From assembly GCA_030789695.1 (NCBI GenBank), contig CM061141.1, positions 273,203,655 to 273,267,654 on the forward strand: DNA of 64,000 nucleotides, given 5' to 3'. Shown here piece after piece: positions 22,842 to 33,689 of the stretch; the stretch's first letter is position 1; the number at the start of each line of letters is the position of its first letter. The translations under genes were made by a program, and so were the position numbers. Below the pieces are notes generated by a model, which did no database searches, was not told where the DNA came from, and was given only the letters and a program-made list of their open reading frames with translations. The DNA comes from Scilla litardierei (taxonomy: Eukaryota > Streptophyta > Magnoliopsida > Asparagales > Asparagaceae).

Positions 22842-22859
22842 TCCCCGGCAACGGCGCCA
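22842..22859 (-). other. Ath-B primer-binding site (tRNA-Asp)
   Basis: The plus strand reads TCCCCGGCAACGGCGCCA, which from memory equals the 3' end of plant tRNA-Asp including CCA. The minus strand therefore carries the complementary primer site, 5 bases after the LTR end. It is not a tRNA gene: no other tRNA parts are present. Confidence 0.85.
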
Positions 22860-22864
22860 AAACT

Positions 22865-24973
22865 TGATCGGCCCAGGATATACACCCGGAGAACGATTGT
22901 AGTTTTACCGCAAGCGCACGATCAAGTGACGAGCAGGTATCGAACACGAAGAGGTGGTGTTGGTTCCAATCTATCCTAGGTTGGCTCGACTATGAATGTT
23001 TTATTGGTGGAGATGGGTATGGTATGATGTAATGACAATGGTGATGTATGTCGGTATCAGTGATAGAGATGTTGGTCAAATATCGATTCAAATACAATAT
23101 AATAAAAGTGTCTAGAGCTAGGGAATTCCCACTACGGATCATCATACATCAATGTAAATAGTGAATCTCAATATTACTAGACTTGTGTTGAGATGAACTA
23201 GTCGCAACGGAACATAGAACCAAGCTCACGCTTTCACGCTATTGTCGGTCTATAGTAACCTAGATTAGGGCCCACTCTCGTGCAAACCCTAACCTTAAGC
23301 CACTAGCATGAAGATCGACATCATCGTCCAATCGCTCCTCGAGTCCACTCTCATGCAAACTCGAGTTACGATCTAGGTTGTGATAGTTCGTATTCGTCCA
23401 ATCTCTTGCAAACGAATATGGGTATAGATTTAAAATAAAAATCTTAGCTTTGGTCCAATCTCTTGCAAACCAAGTCTAGAGAATTTCGATTATAAACCTA
23501 ATTCGAATATCTAGGCCTTCCCATCGATAGGAATCCAATCTCTTGCAAACCCCAAATCGATGAAAATTCCTAGCAATCCGTGATACATCAATCACAACCT
23601 AACATCCTAGCAATTCTAGCAACTTAGAAATTCATTCATTACAAATTTGAAATTAGATTCATAGGGTTCATCCCTATGCCCTAGAACATCAAATCTACTC
23701 AAGCATAGCAATAACGATATAGAGATCAATAAAAGACATTGCTTGCATGTAAAAAGATATCAAATCAAAGATTCAAACAACAAGAACAAGGATACTTAGC
23801 TTTGATGAAGAACTTCAATCCAATTACAAGCTTTTAGATCCAAGAGGGGGCCTAGGGCATGGCCTAACCTCTAAAATAATCACAAAGAAAACATCATGGA
23901 ACTCCTCTCTAATGACGGATACAACCTTCTTATATAGCCCCCAAAAAACCCTAGCAAAAACCCCTAAAACCCCTCTGAAACCTGTGCCCGAAATCAAGTC
24001 TGCGTGTAATATAAGTTCTTGGCTGGCAGTGACTCGGCCGAGTGGAAAGCTCACTCGGCCGAGTGAGAATTCCTCCAGAAACTCCAGAAAACAGCACTCT
24101 GTTAAAAAATGTCAAAACTGGTCACTTGGCCGAGTGGAAAGCTCACTCAGCCGAGTGAAAGTGTCACTCGGCTGAGTGACACTGATACACAAATTCTAGC
24201 ACTGCAGCATCAATTTACAGAAATTCTCCAGATTTCATCCGACCTCCGATTGGCACGTTCTTGGCGGCGTTGGAACCGTCATGAAGTCTACTATCTATAA
24301 AAAATATGAGAAAAATACTTTGACCAATGAAAGGATAGCAAATTTCAAAATAGTGGAAGGATGTCTGGAAATCTGGGTGCTCGTGTCATCGGCATCACTC
24401 GGCCGAGTGGGATTCTTCACTCGGGCGAGTGGACTTCTCTACTTGGCCGAGTAGGGTCTTCTAATGTTTTCTCCACAATTCCAGAGAGTCGGCTTTGATT
24501 TTTTTTCAGAAGTCCTGACTCACTCGGGTGAGTGGCGATCTCTACTCAGCCGAGTGGATGTAACCACTCGGTCGAGTACATTGTGGCTCAAGATCCCTTC
24601 GTATCAGTTGTACTCGGCCGAATGCGCTTCTTCACTCGGCCGAGTGGGCTTTGTTACTCGACCGAGTGGCATGTTTCTGAAGCCAACTATTCTCATCTTC
24701 GCCTCTTCGTCGATTCTATCGATTTCCTTCTTCTTCCACTCATCATCCAGCACCGTTAGCTCCTTGATAGGGCCATGGGTGATGCTCCGGTACGTGTGCA
24801 AGTCTTTTAAGCTCATTTTTGCTCCCGATTGCTCCATTTTTCATGAAATTCGACAAAAACAAGAAATAGTGAAAAATAACACAATATCGTCGAATACTCG
24901 TGAAAATCGCAATATGAGCAATCGAAATGGCGTGAAAACATGTAGAAAAAAGGTGTAAAATATGGACCGATCA
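22865..24973 (-). mobile_element. Ath-B 5' LTR
   Basis: Runs TGATCGGCCCAGG to ATGGACCGATCA. It has a TATA box on the minus strand at 23925-23940 (GGGCTATATAAGAAGG) and the palindrome array 24031-24669 upstream of it. The U5 side has several copies of CCAATCTCTTGCAAAC. It matches 9293-11397 along its whole length. Confidence 0.9.
24031..24669. repeat. U3 array of ACTCGGCCGAGT palindromes (Ath-B right LTR)
   Basis: Same arrangement as the left LTR array, with several positions differing by one base, so many copies have decayed independently in the two LTRs. Confidence 0.9.
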
Positions 24974-25328
24974 GGGGACTCCTCGACTCCCCTCCTGAAG
25001 CCTCTCCCTATCAGCGATGACAAATCGACGTTGTCGGACGGTCGCTTCTTCACCTGGTCACCTTTGGTGAGTAGCCTCCTCCTCCTCATCGAACTGCCTC
25101 TGCAGAGCGGCTGGTTCTCCTTCTTCGAACCGTCTTTGCTGTCTGACTGCTTCTCTGTCAAATTGGGGGAGGAGGTCTCTCTTCACATTGCGGGGTCTGG
25201 AGAGGCCTTCTGATGGATGCGGCTTGGCCTGCCTAGCAATGGCCCAGTCTTCCATCAGTTTAGTGAAGTTCTCGAAACTTTGGTAGGCACCACGGGCCGC
25301 GTCCTGAATGACCGCGGCCGACCCCTCG
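24974..25328 (-). pseudogene. Tat-0 fragment (middle part), gag region
   Basis: The minus-strand frame contains SFENFTKLMEDWAIARQ and a Glu/Arg/Gln-rich stretch (LPQFDREAVRQQRRF, EEGEPAALQRQFDEEEE), which looks like a coiled-coil gag segment of a Tat-type Gypsy. Its right end is the target duplication cctcg of Tek-2. Across that insertion the frame continues in phase into 47301 onward. Confidence 0.55.
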
Positions 25329-27986
25329 TGTCATGGCCTGTTTTGCCATATATGGCGACTAATACGGTAGTCCTCTACGCACGAGTAGAGGGAGTATGAT
25401 GAGTTGATAAGATGTGATATGGCGTAAATGTGGCTCGTGGCAGTCGTGTAATTCCGTGAAAAGTGTAGGGGCGTTTTGGTCATTTGTCCATATGGGTGGA
25501 AGTGTGTGTAGAGTGAAGGTGGGGGTGTAAAGTAGTGTCATACTTGTAAAATTTGAAAGAGAAGGTTAGTGTGTGAGGGGCTAGTGTGAAAAGGGATGTG
25601 GTTTAGTGGCATGCGTGTAAATTTTTAGAAAGGTCAGGGGCAAAACGGTCTTTTGGCTAAAAACTGCTGTGCGTACATACTAAAGTTGTGTGTGCATAAA
25701 GTAATGGCAAACTTGTAAATACTTGAAAGTTGAGGGGTAAATTTGGAAGGGTATTAAGGTCATTTTAAGCTATGCATGCTTATCCTAAAGAAAATTCTAG
25801 AGCTTGATATTTTAATACATTTCTACATCTTTCTTTAACTTTCTTTCTTATTCTTTTCATTTTTCTATTCCTCTCTCCCAACCCCCAAGCCATGGCCGAA
25901 ATTTCCCTCCCTCCTTTTCATTTCTTCAAGCTTTCAAAACCCTAATTTCATCTCAAAAATTCAAGAAAACCCTAGGCTACTTCAAGGAAAAAGAAAGATA
26001 AAAGGGAGAAAAAGAGAAGAGAAGAAGAAAGGAGTTCTTTGAGGTAGGATTCTAACTTTGGTTTGGGAATTTTTATTTGAGATTATGAGGATTCCATGAT
26101 GCTATTTTGATGGCTCATGATCTTAAATCCATGGATTATATGTGAATTAGATCAAAAAGATGACATTTTTCTTTGTTTTCCTTAACTAATTACCCTTTCC
26201 TGAAATTCAGAATTTTTGATGTGTGTTTCTCCTTCAATTTTGATCTCTGTAGTTTGAATTACCTTCTGAAAAAAATATGTATATGTAGATCTTGAAGTCC
26301 TACCCAAAATTCATATAAAATTTGTTATAGTTTGAGTTCAAATAATAGGAATAATAATTCAATGTTTGCAACATGTCTGAATTTCTGTCAAGCTATACAC
26401 AGTTTAGCAAAATAAGGATTATTACCTGCACACTCTATGGATTTTGTTGATCTTGTCTTGTTGGAAAATTAACAAGTTTATCTAAAATTTCATCAGAGTG
26501 ATTATATGTCGACATTCTGGCTCCAACATGTTTTAAATTGGCTTTCAATACAGGCCCAGAATTCTGTCTGAAAAACAGTCTGGACAGGCTGCACCAATTA
26601 ATTCACTATAAATCACTCAGTCCACATTACTGCATGAAATTTTATGGATGAACCCGTGACTAGTATATATCCAACTTTCATTCAGTAAGTTTTGTCAAAT
26701 TCACAATAGAAATTGGTTAAAATGCTGCCTTTCTAGCTGTTCTTGCAATTTCAGCATGTTGGATTGTGTTGGGTGAAGTTGGATTTGTGTGATAATGTTA
26801 ATTTTTCCACTCCAAAATGCATGAATGATGTTGATGCATGTATGTAAGTTGGTTATGCTATTTGTTACTAAATTTGATGGTGAGGCACTTTTCATTAACA
26901 TGGCGTCTGCCATATGTTCGTCAAAATACCCAAATGAATGCGCAATTGAAGAAACTTGGAAAATAGCTATGGGAGTGTTGTGCCATGTAATTCATTATGA
27001 AATTGCATATGATTATTGAACATTATGACACGTGATTTGTTAATTGGGATGTCTCGATCTGCTCTAAGGCGGGTGAGCATCCTGGTATGGGGATGGGGGA
27101 AGTTTGGGTATAACTTAACTATAAGGGGCTGGACTGAGAAGTTGGGGAAAGTGATGTGTGATATGTGATATTATTCCCACTCGCCTTTACCGGGATTGGA
27201 GGGGACATATGGAGGTTGTGTTACTATGTGGAGAGCCTCACTCCTGTCAGGGACGGGGGAGATGAGAGGCCCGGCGTACAGTGCCCGTGTCCACTGCGTC
27301 GTGTGCTATATTCACCCCAAATTTGGGGTGAAGTCCAGGAACTTATCTTTAGGTGATACCCATGCTTCCAAAGAGTCACTAACATTTGCTAACTAATAAA
27401 ATTTACATGTGTTGTTGTTGCACATCTGTGTGTTGCACTTTTTACTTTGGTTGCTTGTACTCCTATTGCCTTTACACCCATAACCCTAAATGATTTTCCC
27501 TACATACCCTGGTTAGTTTTCTACTGGGCACGTTTGGACGTGCTTATTTTACTTTTGAGCAGACCCTCAAGAGATTACCTATGTGTGAGCTGACACCTTG
27601 AGGACACTACTCTTTTGGGACGTGTCTTGTAGTGTGAGTTGGGTCGTGTAGTGAGCGTGTTGTCTTTTGTAGCTGTGGTATATGTTGGTGGCTTGTAGCA
27701 CTTCTCATGTATATACTCGAGTCAGTTCACTTTATACTTGATACAGGTGTGTAGTTCTCTCCTTGGTTATGTAAATCTGTGGTTGATGTACTCTCTGTGA
27801 TGGCTGAATGTGTTGTTCTCTTTTATATGATTATATGTGATGTATGATCCCAGCATTCGCAGTAGCCTGCTTAGTGTGTGTTTTCTTTTCATGCTCGGTG
27901 TAAATGTCGCGGCTTGTCAGGCTCCATCCTCCTTTTCCCACGGTATGGGAAGTCTTATAAAGTATTTGTGGGAATGGGGCGTGACT
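25329..27986 (+). mobile_element. Tek-2 5' LTR
   Basis: About 2.66 kb. The terminal CA has become CT (GGGGCGTGACT). It keeps a segment of about 250 bp (around 26297-26545) that the 3' LTR lacks. A pyrimidine-rich leader ends with GAG|GTAGGA at 26044, a possible donor for a leader intron. No gene inside. Confidence 0.9.
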
Positions 27987-27993
27987 GATTTAG

Positions 27994-28009
27994 TGGTGGC
28001 GCATGCAGG
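27994..28009 (+). other. Conserved primer-site candidate of Tek-2
   Basis: TGGTGGCGCATGCAGG lies 8 bases after the LTR end. It is the same element as in Tek-1 and Tek-C, with one substitution. Confidence 0.5.
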
Positions 28010-28108
28010 TCAATCACACTGCGATATGTGAAAGTATGATACATCCGACACACTTTAATTCCATCACATATGGTACTGATTTCCCTTGTGCTGTCCTTTT
28101 CTTACAGA

Positions 28109-28519
28109 ATGGATAGTGGAAACGGGATATATTCGTCAAAGATGGAGCATGCTGAGCCCTCTTTGATGGAGAAGATTTTGCTAGGTTTCCAGGCGAGTCT
28201 GGGTTAGCAGGTTGAGATGCTCGCCAAGATGCAGGCTCAAAAGATCCCAGGCTTCAAGCAGTTCAGGGCAATGAAGCCGAGGACTTTTTCTGGCAAGGAG
28301 ACAGCCCTGGAGGTTGATGAGTGGTTACAGCGCACCGAAGATGACCTCACAGCTGTTGGATTTCCACCGGAGAGTTGGGTTGATGCAGCAAAAAGGCAGT
28401 TGACCCATCAGGCTAGAGACTGGTGGGATGCCCAGGAGCGGCATCTGAAAGGTCCTATCTCTTGGATGACTTTCAAGGAGCGTTTTGAATCCAAGTTTCT
28501 TCCAGAGACGGCAAAAGAT
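28109..28519 (+). pseudogene. Tek-2 gag, part 1 (split by Sire-A)
   Basis: The ATG lies one base after a splice-acceptor-like CTTTTCTTACAG. Motifs FKQFRAMKPRTFSGKE, VDEWLQRTEDDL, QARDWWDAQER and TFKERFESKFLPE identify the Gypsy gag. A stop, TAG at 28205, stands where the neighbouring codons suggest CAG. The frame is cut at 28519 by the Sire-A LTR. Joining to 40532 after removing Sire-A and one duplication keeps the phase. Confidence 0.88.
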
Positions 28520-29194
28520 TGTAAGGATCCTGTCTATGGAGAAAAACTAGAAGGGGGGTTAAATAGTGTTTAAGCAATTTAAAACGATAGTTACACCAAA
28601 TTAAAATGCTAACCAACAATATCGTGCGGAATTAGAATTAAACCCAAATAAGAAACAAATGCAAACACAATTATGTTTCTTGGGTTCGGATTACCCAAGT
28701 CACTTCCCGACTTGTTCCCGGTAATCCTACGTCCCTTCCATCCGGATACCTCCGGATACTCAAGTTAGAACCATAACTTGAGGTTTCCTTAAACCCCACT
28801 TGTAGCAACCCTACAAGTGAAATCGAATACAATCGATATCTTTGACTCCCACAACTTGGGAGCAAGGAAACCGCTCTCACAACCCGAGAGCAAATTCAAT
28901 TTACGAAAGTAATGAAATATGAAAGCAACACTTACAATCACCTATGCCTTGAAGTAGAACTTGAAGGAGAAGTGTGATGTGTGTTGAAGACTCTCTTGGA
29001 AGAGAGGAGAAAGCCCTTTTTCTTGACTGCACCAAATACCTAGAGGATCACTCTTTGGTTCTAGGTTGGAGAGCAAGAGATCAAAGATTGGAATTCTTAG
29101 GGTTTTGGATTTGAGAGCTTTAAACTTTAGAAAAATGAAAGCTTAAGAGATTTTGCAATAGCTTAGGTAACCTTTCAATGGAACAGTAGAAGCC

Positions 29195-29205
29195 CCATTT
29201 ATAGG
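29195..29205 (-). promoter_or_regulatory. TATA box of Sire-A LTR
   Basis: The minus strand reads CCTATAAATGG, 85 bp downstream of the palindrome array. The right LTR has the same motif near 39386-39398. Confidence 0.65.
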
Positions 29206-29289
29206 TTTCTCAAATCCACAAAACAGTTTAGGCAAAAACCCTTTTGGAATCCGTGAGAAAATTCTCAACGGATAGAAACTGAACTCGCG

Positions 29290-29920
29290 ACAGTCGACTG
29301 TTGAAGAAACCAAAGTCGACTGTTGCACAGTCAGTAAGGGTAGGTAAGAAATCATAACGGTAACTTACCACGTGGACAGTCGACTGATGAAGCAAAGATA
29401 GTCGACTGTTGAATCAACAGGCGACTGGCCGAAAGAATGGTAAGTTGAAGAAATCTGGAAATCATGTAAGATAACAGGACAGACGACTGATGAGGACAAT
29501 ACAGTCGACTGTTAATCAGAACAGGCGACTGTAAATCCTTATACAGACGACTGTCAAATACCCTGAGAATTTCCAGAGAGCTGAGTCAATAAATTGGCTC
29601 ACAGACAGACGACTGTTAAAGCATACACAGTCGACTGATCCAAGGGACAGTCGACTGTATATTCAACATTAGTCGACTGGCCGTAAAAGTCAGATCAACA
29701 AAGTTTGGGCAGTAGGATAGACAGGCGACTGATTTACAAAACACAGTCAACTGTCACTAAGACATGCGCCTGTGAATCGTTCATCAGTTGCCTGTGCGAA
29801 ATAAACAGAAAGGCCCAAAACTAGATTGCAAGAGTTTGTGCATAACAGGCGACTGTAGAACAGAACACAGTCGACTGTTTTTGAGACAGACGACTGTAAA
29901 ATGTTCAGCAGTCGACTGTT
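29290..29920. repeat. U3 array of CAGTCGACTG palindromes (Sire-A left LTR)
   Basis: About twenty-five copies of ACAGTCGACTGT and variants (CAGGCGACTG, CAGACGACTG, CAGTTGCCTG) spaced about 15 to 40 bp. The spacers are unrelated to each other. Confidence 0.9.
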
Positions 29921-30312
29921 ATAAACAATCCAAGCACAATCACTAAAAAATGAATTGGGGTCAAAGGACAATTGATCTAATGATGTCCTAAGACAGAAAT
30001 GAAGATGTGTGTGAGTGCTCCATCAAAGTCTACTTTTAAGCTACATACTAGAACAGATAAAAGAAATTTACATTCACGAAATCTCTCTGCTATCCATCGC
30101 ATGAGCTTGAAGTCTTCTTGGAGCTTCAGTCAACATCCACAATCACCCAATCCATTTTCATTTGCCTTCAATGATCTTTGAGAGTCATCCATTGCTAGTA
30201 TATCTTCAAAAATAGCTTAGGCAATGGATTAACTGCAAAATAGGGGATTAGTCACAAGTATTTATGTTTGCTCATCATTAACACCAAGTAGGGAGAAGTC
30301 CAATACTCAACA

Positions 30313-30967
30313 TTCTCCTCCTTTTTGATGATGACAAACAAACATAAACAAAAAGATAAATAATTGTGCGTAATGAAAACTTACCCCCCTACATAGATGC
30401 CAATCAAGTTAGTCAACAAATAAAAGGGCATCTACATATCAATTAAAGCAAATGAGTAAATTACATATGAATTTTATTCAAGAAATCTAGGAAATAAAAA
30501 TCCCTATTCATTGTAATCTTACTCCCCCTGAATCTATGGCAACTTCAATCTTAGATTCAAAGAACATACTTAGCACATTCATTATGAATCTTGTATGTTT
30601 ATATCTCTCCCACTATGGCATTATCCAAAAAGGTGGGAGTAAATAACAACAACAATAATCGTGCTAAATACGAACTAATAACAATCAAGGAGTATAGTGA
30701 TATATGGAATCAAAAACTCATAAAAGCACATCATATACTTATGTGAATAGAGGAATTGAAGTCAAATATCAACATTTTTGATATACGAAACAAAAATAGT
30801 TTTAAAAATACATCACATCAGAGATAGCATGAATAAACCAATATCAAATCCTATATTGTCTCACAAGCACAGTATAAAAGAATAAATCATTCATGGAGAC
30901 AATATGACAAACATCACATAGATAAGATAATCAATTATACAAGGTGTGACATATGATTAAACAGCAA

Positions 30968-31065
<98 letters not shown>

Positions 31066-31264
31066 AAGACGATATGAGTACATGGCATACTGACATCAAC
31101 ATGTCCAACAAAAATAACAAAAATACATACATCATGATCCCAAAAAAATACATCATGATTCCATCGTACATCATCATACAAAATATGCAAACATCATCCA
31201 AAATATCAAAACATCGAAACACAAAGACGCCAAAATGACACCACTCAAAAACTAAAAACAAAAT
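30313..31264 (-). other. Sire-A 3' non-coding region with PPT and TA microsatellite
   Basis: The polypurine tract (minus strand AAAAAGGAGGAGAA) abuts the LTR at 30313-30326. A TA repeat of about 45 units fills 30972-31063. The rest is AT-rich and non-coding. The open frames made of Ile-Tyr repeats are produced by the microsatellite. Confidence 0.85.
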
Positions 31265-32700
31265 CTATGAGTGAGTGTCACCAGGTGCTGCAGATGAAGA
31301 ACGAGGCTCTGTGACAGCAGGGGTATCCTCTAGAGGAGGGTCAACAGCATCAGCATCAGCAGCATCCTGAGTAGAAGCTACACCAGTATGCACAATGACA
31401 TCAGTGACGATGGGCTGAGGAGGCACATGAGGCTGAGGAACAAACTGTCTCAGATCCTCAGGGAAGGGTATTCCCTGATGCAGGAAGGAAATGGAAAGCA
31501 ATGTGTAAAGTCCAGAGACCATCTCAAAAAGAATATCACGAGATGGTGGAGTTGAGGTGAAAGGCTGGTCAGCCGGAGGAACAGTGGAGGAGGACGGAGC
31601 TGAAGTGGATTTCCTCTTCTTTAATACAGACTGCAGAGCCGAAGAGGACTTCGACTTCGCAGAAGCATCAAGGAGAGGAGCAAAAGGCATGGGCTCGTAG
31701 CGAGAAAAATCAACACCAAAATGTTGAAAGACAAGAGTCAAAAGACCACCGTATGGAATGTGAGTAGAGGAAGATGTAAACTCGACCTAGTCCATCCTGT
31801 CAAGGAGGACACCGGCCCAGTTTACGGACATCCTAGAGAAAATCGCATACACACACTTCAGAATATCCTGGGAAGGCTGGTCAGATAATCCATACCTCGA
31901 CAGGATATTGGACTTCACCACTAGGTGAACTGCCCAACCTCTAGCCAAAAACATAGATGACCTGATACCAGAATTCAAGGCAAAAGGTATCTCACGAAAC
32001 ATATCTCGAAGGACAGACTGGTCAAGCTCGTCAATATCAGAAATGAAAATGTCAGAGGGAAGAGATCCAGTAGAAGGAATCCTAAGGATGGTCCCTAAGA
32101 GTGTGGGAGTAATCTGGATGTGGGTTCCCTGAACAACGGTGTCAAGAACTCTGGTGGTAGAATACTCACCGCGAACGCAGTTAGCATAGAAGAGCTTCAC
32201 AAGAAATGGATAGGCTCGAGGGGACTCGCTCTGAGAGAAGCAAAAAATATCGGCCAAGTGGGTAGCAGATAGAATGTCTGAAAGTCTCTTAGCAGTAAAG
32301 GCGGGAAAAACGATGTACTGCTCCCTAAGAAGCTTGATCCCTAAGAGAGAGTGGAATTTTGCCAAGCAAAGGTCATCTCGGCAAAGCGGAACAAGAAGAT
32401 CAGTAGGGGGCACTACGGGAGACTTGTCTCCAGAACTCGAAACAGAAGAAGACTGATGGATAGCATTAGCAGTAGGCTCATTGATGGTAACACCAATGGG
32501 CTTCTGCTGACGCTTGATCAGGGGCTGAGCGTTGGAAGAAGACGCTGAAGGAGAATATCCCTGCGAAGCATATGCGAGGGAGAAACGGCTTGTTTGGTAC
32601 GAGCTTTGTATGGTTTCTTGTTCTTGGCTATAGGTATCCTTGGAGCCCTATGATTCTTAGAACCCATGATCTTCCCCTTACCCTTGGTCGTGGGTGCCAT
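31265..32700 (-). pseudogene. Sire-A env-like extra ORF
   Basis: Begins MAPTTKGKGKIMGSKNHR, a Lys-rich N-terminus. After a frameshift near 32520-32580 a globular part of about 210 codons follows (PPTDLLVPLCRDDLC, FPAFTAKRLSDILSATHL, LLGTILRIPSTGSLPSD, VKSNILSRYGLSDQ). A TAG near 31785, where CAG is likely, is followed by a Ser/Pro/Asp-rich tail. Position between RNase H and the 3' LTR matches the extra ORF of Sireviruses sometimes called env-like. I see no signal peptide or membrane segment, so an envelope role is not supported here. The globular part resembles an unnamed plant transposon-protein domain, from memory only. Confidence 0.7.
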
Positions 32701-32935
32701 GGAGTCAGTCAATCGAAAGAGAGATAAACGACAGGCGATGAAATCGAAGGATAAAAATCGAACGATAGACTTGAGAACGAAAGACAAACCAAGTCGAGAA
32801 GACACGAAGACGCAACGACGAAACAATCGACTTGCGGGGAGGAGGAGATCGACGGCGACGGCTAAGGAAAAGAGCAGGAAGTCGATGCGGTTCAATCGGA
32901 GGAGAGAGAAACGTCGTGGGGAAAAGAACCGTCTC

Positions 32936-32951
32936 AAAGTATATATGAAAG
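32936..32951 (-). promoter_or_regulatory. Putative internal promoter upstream of env-like ORF
   Basis: TTTCATATATACTTTG on the minus strand lies about 240 bp before the ORF ATG and about 75 bp after a CAGTCGACTG array. The spacing is close to that in the LTR promoter. Inference from layout only. Confidence 0.45.
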
Positions 32952-33024
32952 AGGGAATAAATCTGGGCAGTTGGATCAAATAATCGATGGCTCAGATCGA
33001 AACAGTGAACCGTCACAAACAGTA

Positions 33025-33376
33025 GACAGTCGACTGATGAACAATATTCAGTCGACTGAATAAAGTGATAAGAATTAAGTTAAGGTTAACAGACAGTCGA
33101 CTGCTGGGTAACATACATTCATCTGTCCGATGGACAGTCGACTGTACTATACACATCAGTCGACTGACCGAGAATCAATAAACTTCATCAAAAAGACAGA
33201 GAGCACTGTAAAATTTCGATAAAGAGAACAGTCGCCTAATAACTAAAATTCAGTCGCCTGTTAGAATAACAGTCGACTGAAAAACAGTCATCAGTCGGCT
33301 GTGCGAAAGATACAAATTCTCAGACTGAGGAGATAGAGTACGGCAGTCGACTGTCAAGGAAAGACAGTCGTCTGTC
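33025..33376. repeat. Internal CAGTCGACTG array of Sire-A
   Basis: About fourteen copies of the LTR palindrome family in the non-coding gap between RNase H and the env-like ORF. Surrounding spacers do not obviously match the LTR arrays. Confidence 0.85.
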
Positions 33377-33689
33377 CTGGTCCAAAAATGCATAGTGAGA
33401 TACAAATCCAGAGAATAAGGACACTCACCCTAAGACCTATACTCTAATCACAAACTCATCATAAAAACAATGTAATACAATAAATCAATTGAAACACAAA
33501 TCTCTAAGATTAATCACAAAGAAATCATGAAATCACATAAATCGCAATTGCCTTTCTTAAACACATATATATATGATAAATCAAATCAAGATAGGCAACA
33601 TGATGATATGAGCTCAAAGAGTGTTATAACAAGTATGTTGAGCTTCTAGATTTCAGATTCACCCATAATTCCTAATTCTCCACGCAACC
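33377..33689 (-). other. Non-coding gap after Sire-A pol
   Basis: AT-rich sequence between the pol stop and the internal array. I see no gene or repeat in it. Confidence 0.6.

Larger units (their letters stand above)
21750..22864 (-). other. Ath-B interior, 5' part with primer site
   Basis: Begins with the tatat duplication of Tek-1 and ends at the Ath-B 5' LTR. Contains one minus-strand open frame (22226-22666) and the primer site at 22842-22859. No gag domain is recognisable. Confidence 0.7.
9293..24973 (-). mobile_element. Ath-B, Athila-type Gypsy element, non-autonomous
   Basis: Two LTRs of about 2.1 kb (9293-11397 and 22865-24973) in the same orientation enclose the element. On the minus strand the 5' LTR is at the right, followed by a primer site complementary to the tRNA-Asp 3' end, typical of Athila-type Gypsy elements. 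A polypurine tract precedes the left LTR. After removing the nested Tek-1, the interior is only about 3 kb (11398-13251 plus 21750-22864) and has no gag, RT or integrase motif, so the element could move only with helper proteins. Flanks ggggg/gggga are a probable imperfect TSD. Confidence 0.85.
28520..30312 (-). mobile_element. Sire-A 3' LTR
   Basis: On the minus strand runs TGTTGAGTATTGGAC to CATAGACAGGATCCTTACA. The TATA box is CCTATAAATGG at 29195-29205 and the U3 array 29290-29920. It is closely similar to 38713-40526. No gene inside. Confidence 0.93.

Noticed and set aside
22842..22859. tRNA gene ending in CCA
   Set aside because: Only the tRNA-Asp 3' end sequence is present, beside an LTR. 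It is a primer-binding site; plant tRNA genes do not encode CCA.
29290..29920. CRISPR-like regularly repeated motif arrays
   Set aside because: Repeats are 10-bp palindromes with irregular spacers inside plant LTRs; no 25-40 bp repeats and no cas genes.
30935..31261. Ile-Tyr repeat proteins
   Set aside because: They are translations of the TA microsatellite.
31265..32700. True envelope glycoprotein in Sire-A
   Set aside because: No signal peptide, no membrane segments and no cysteine-rich ectodomain visible. Only the position justifies the term env-like.
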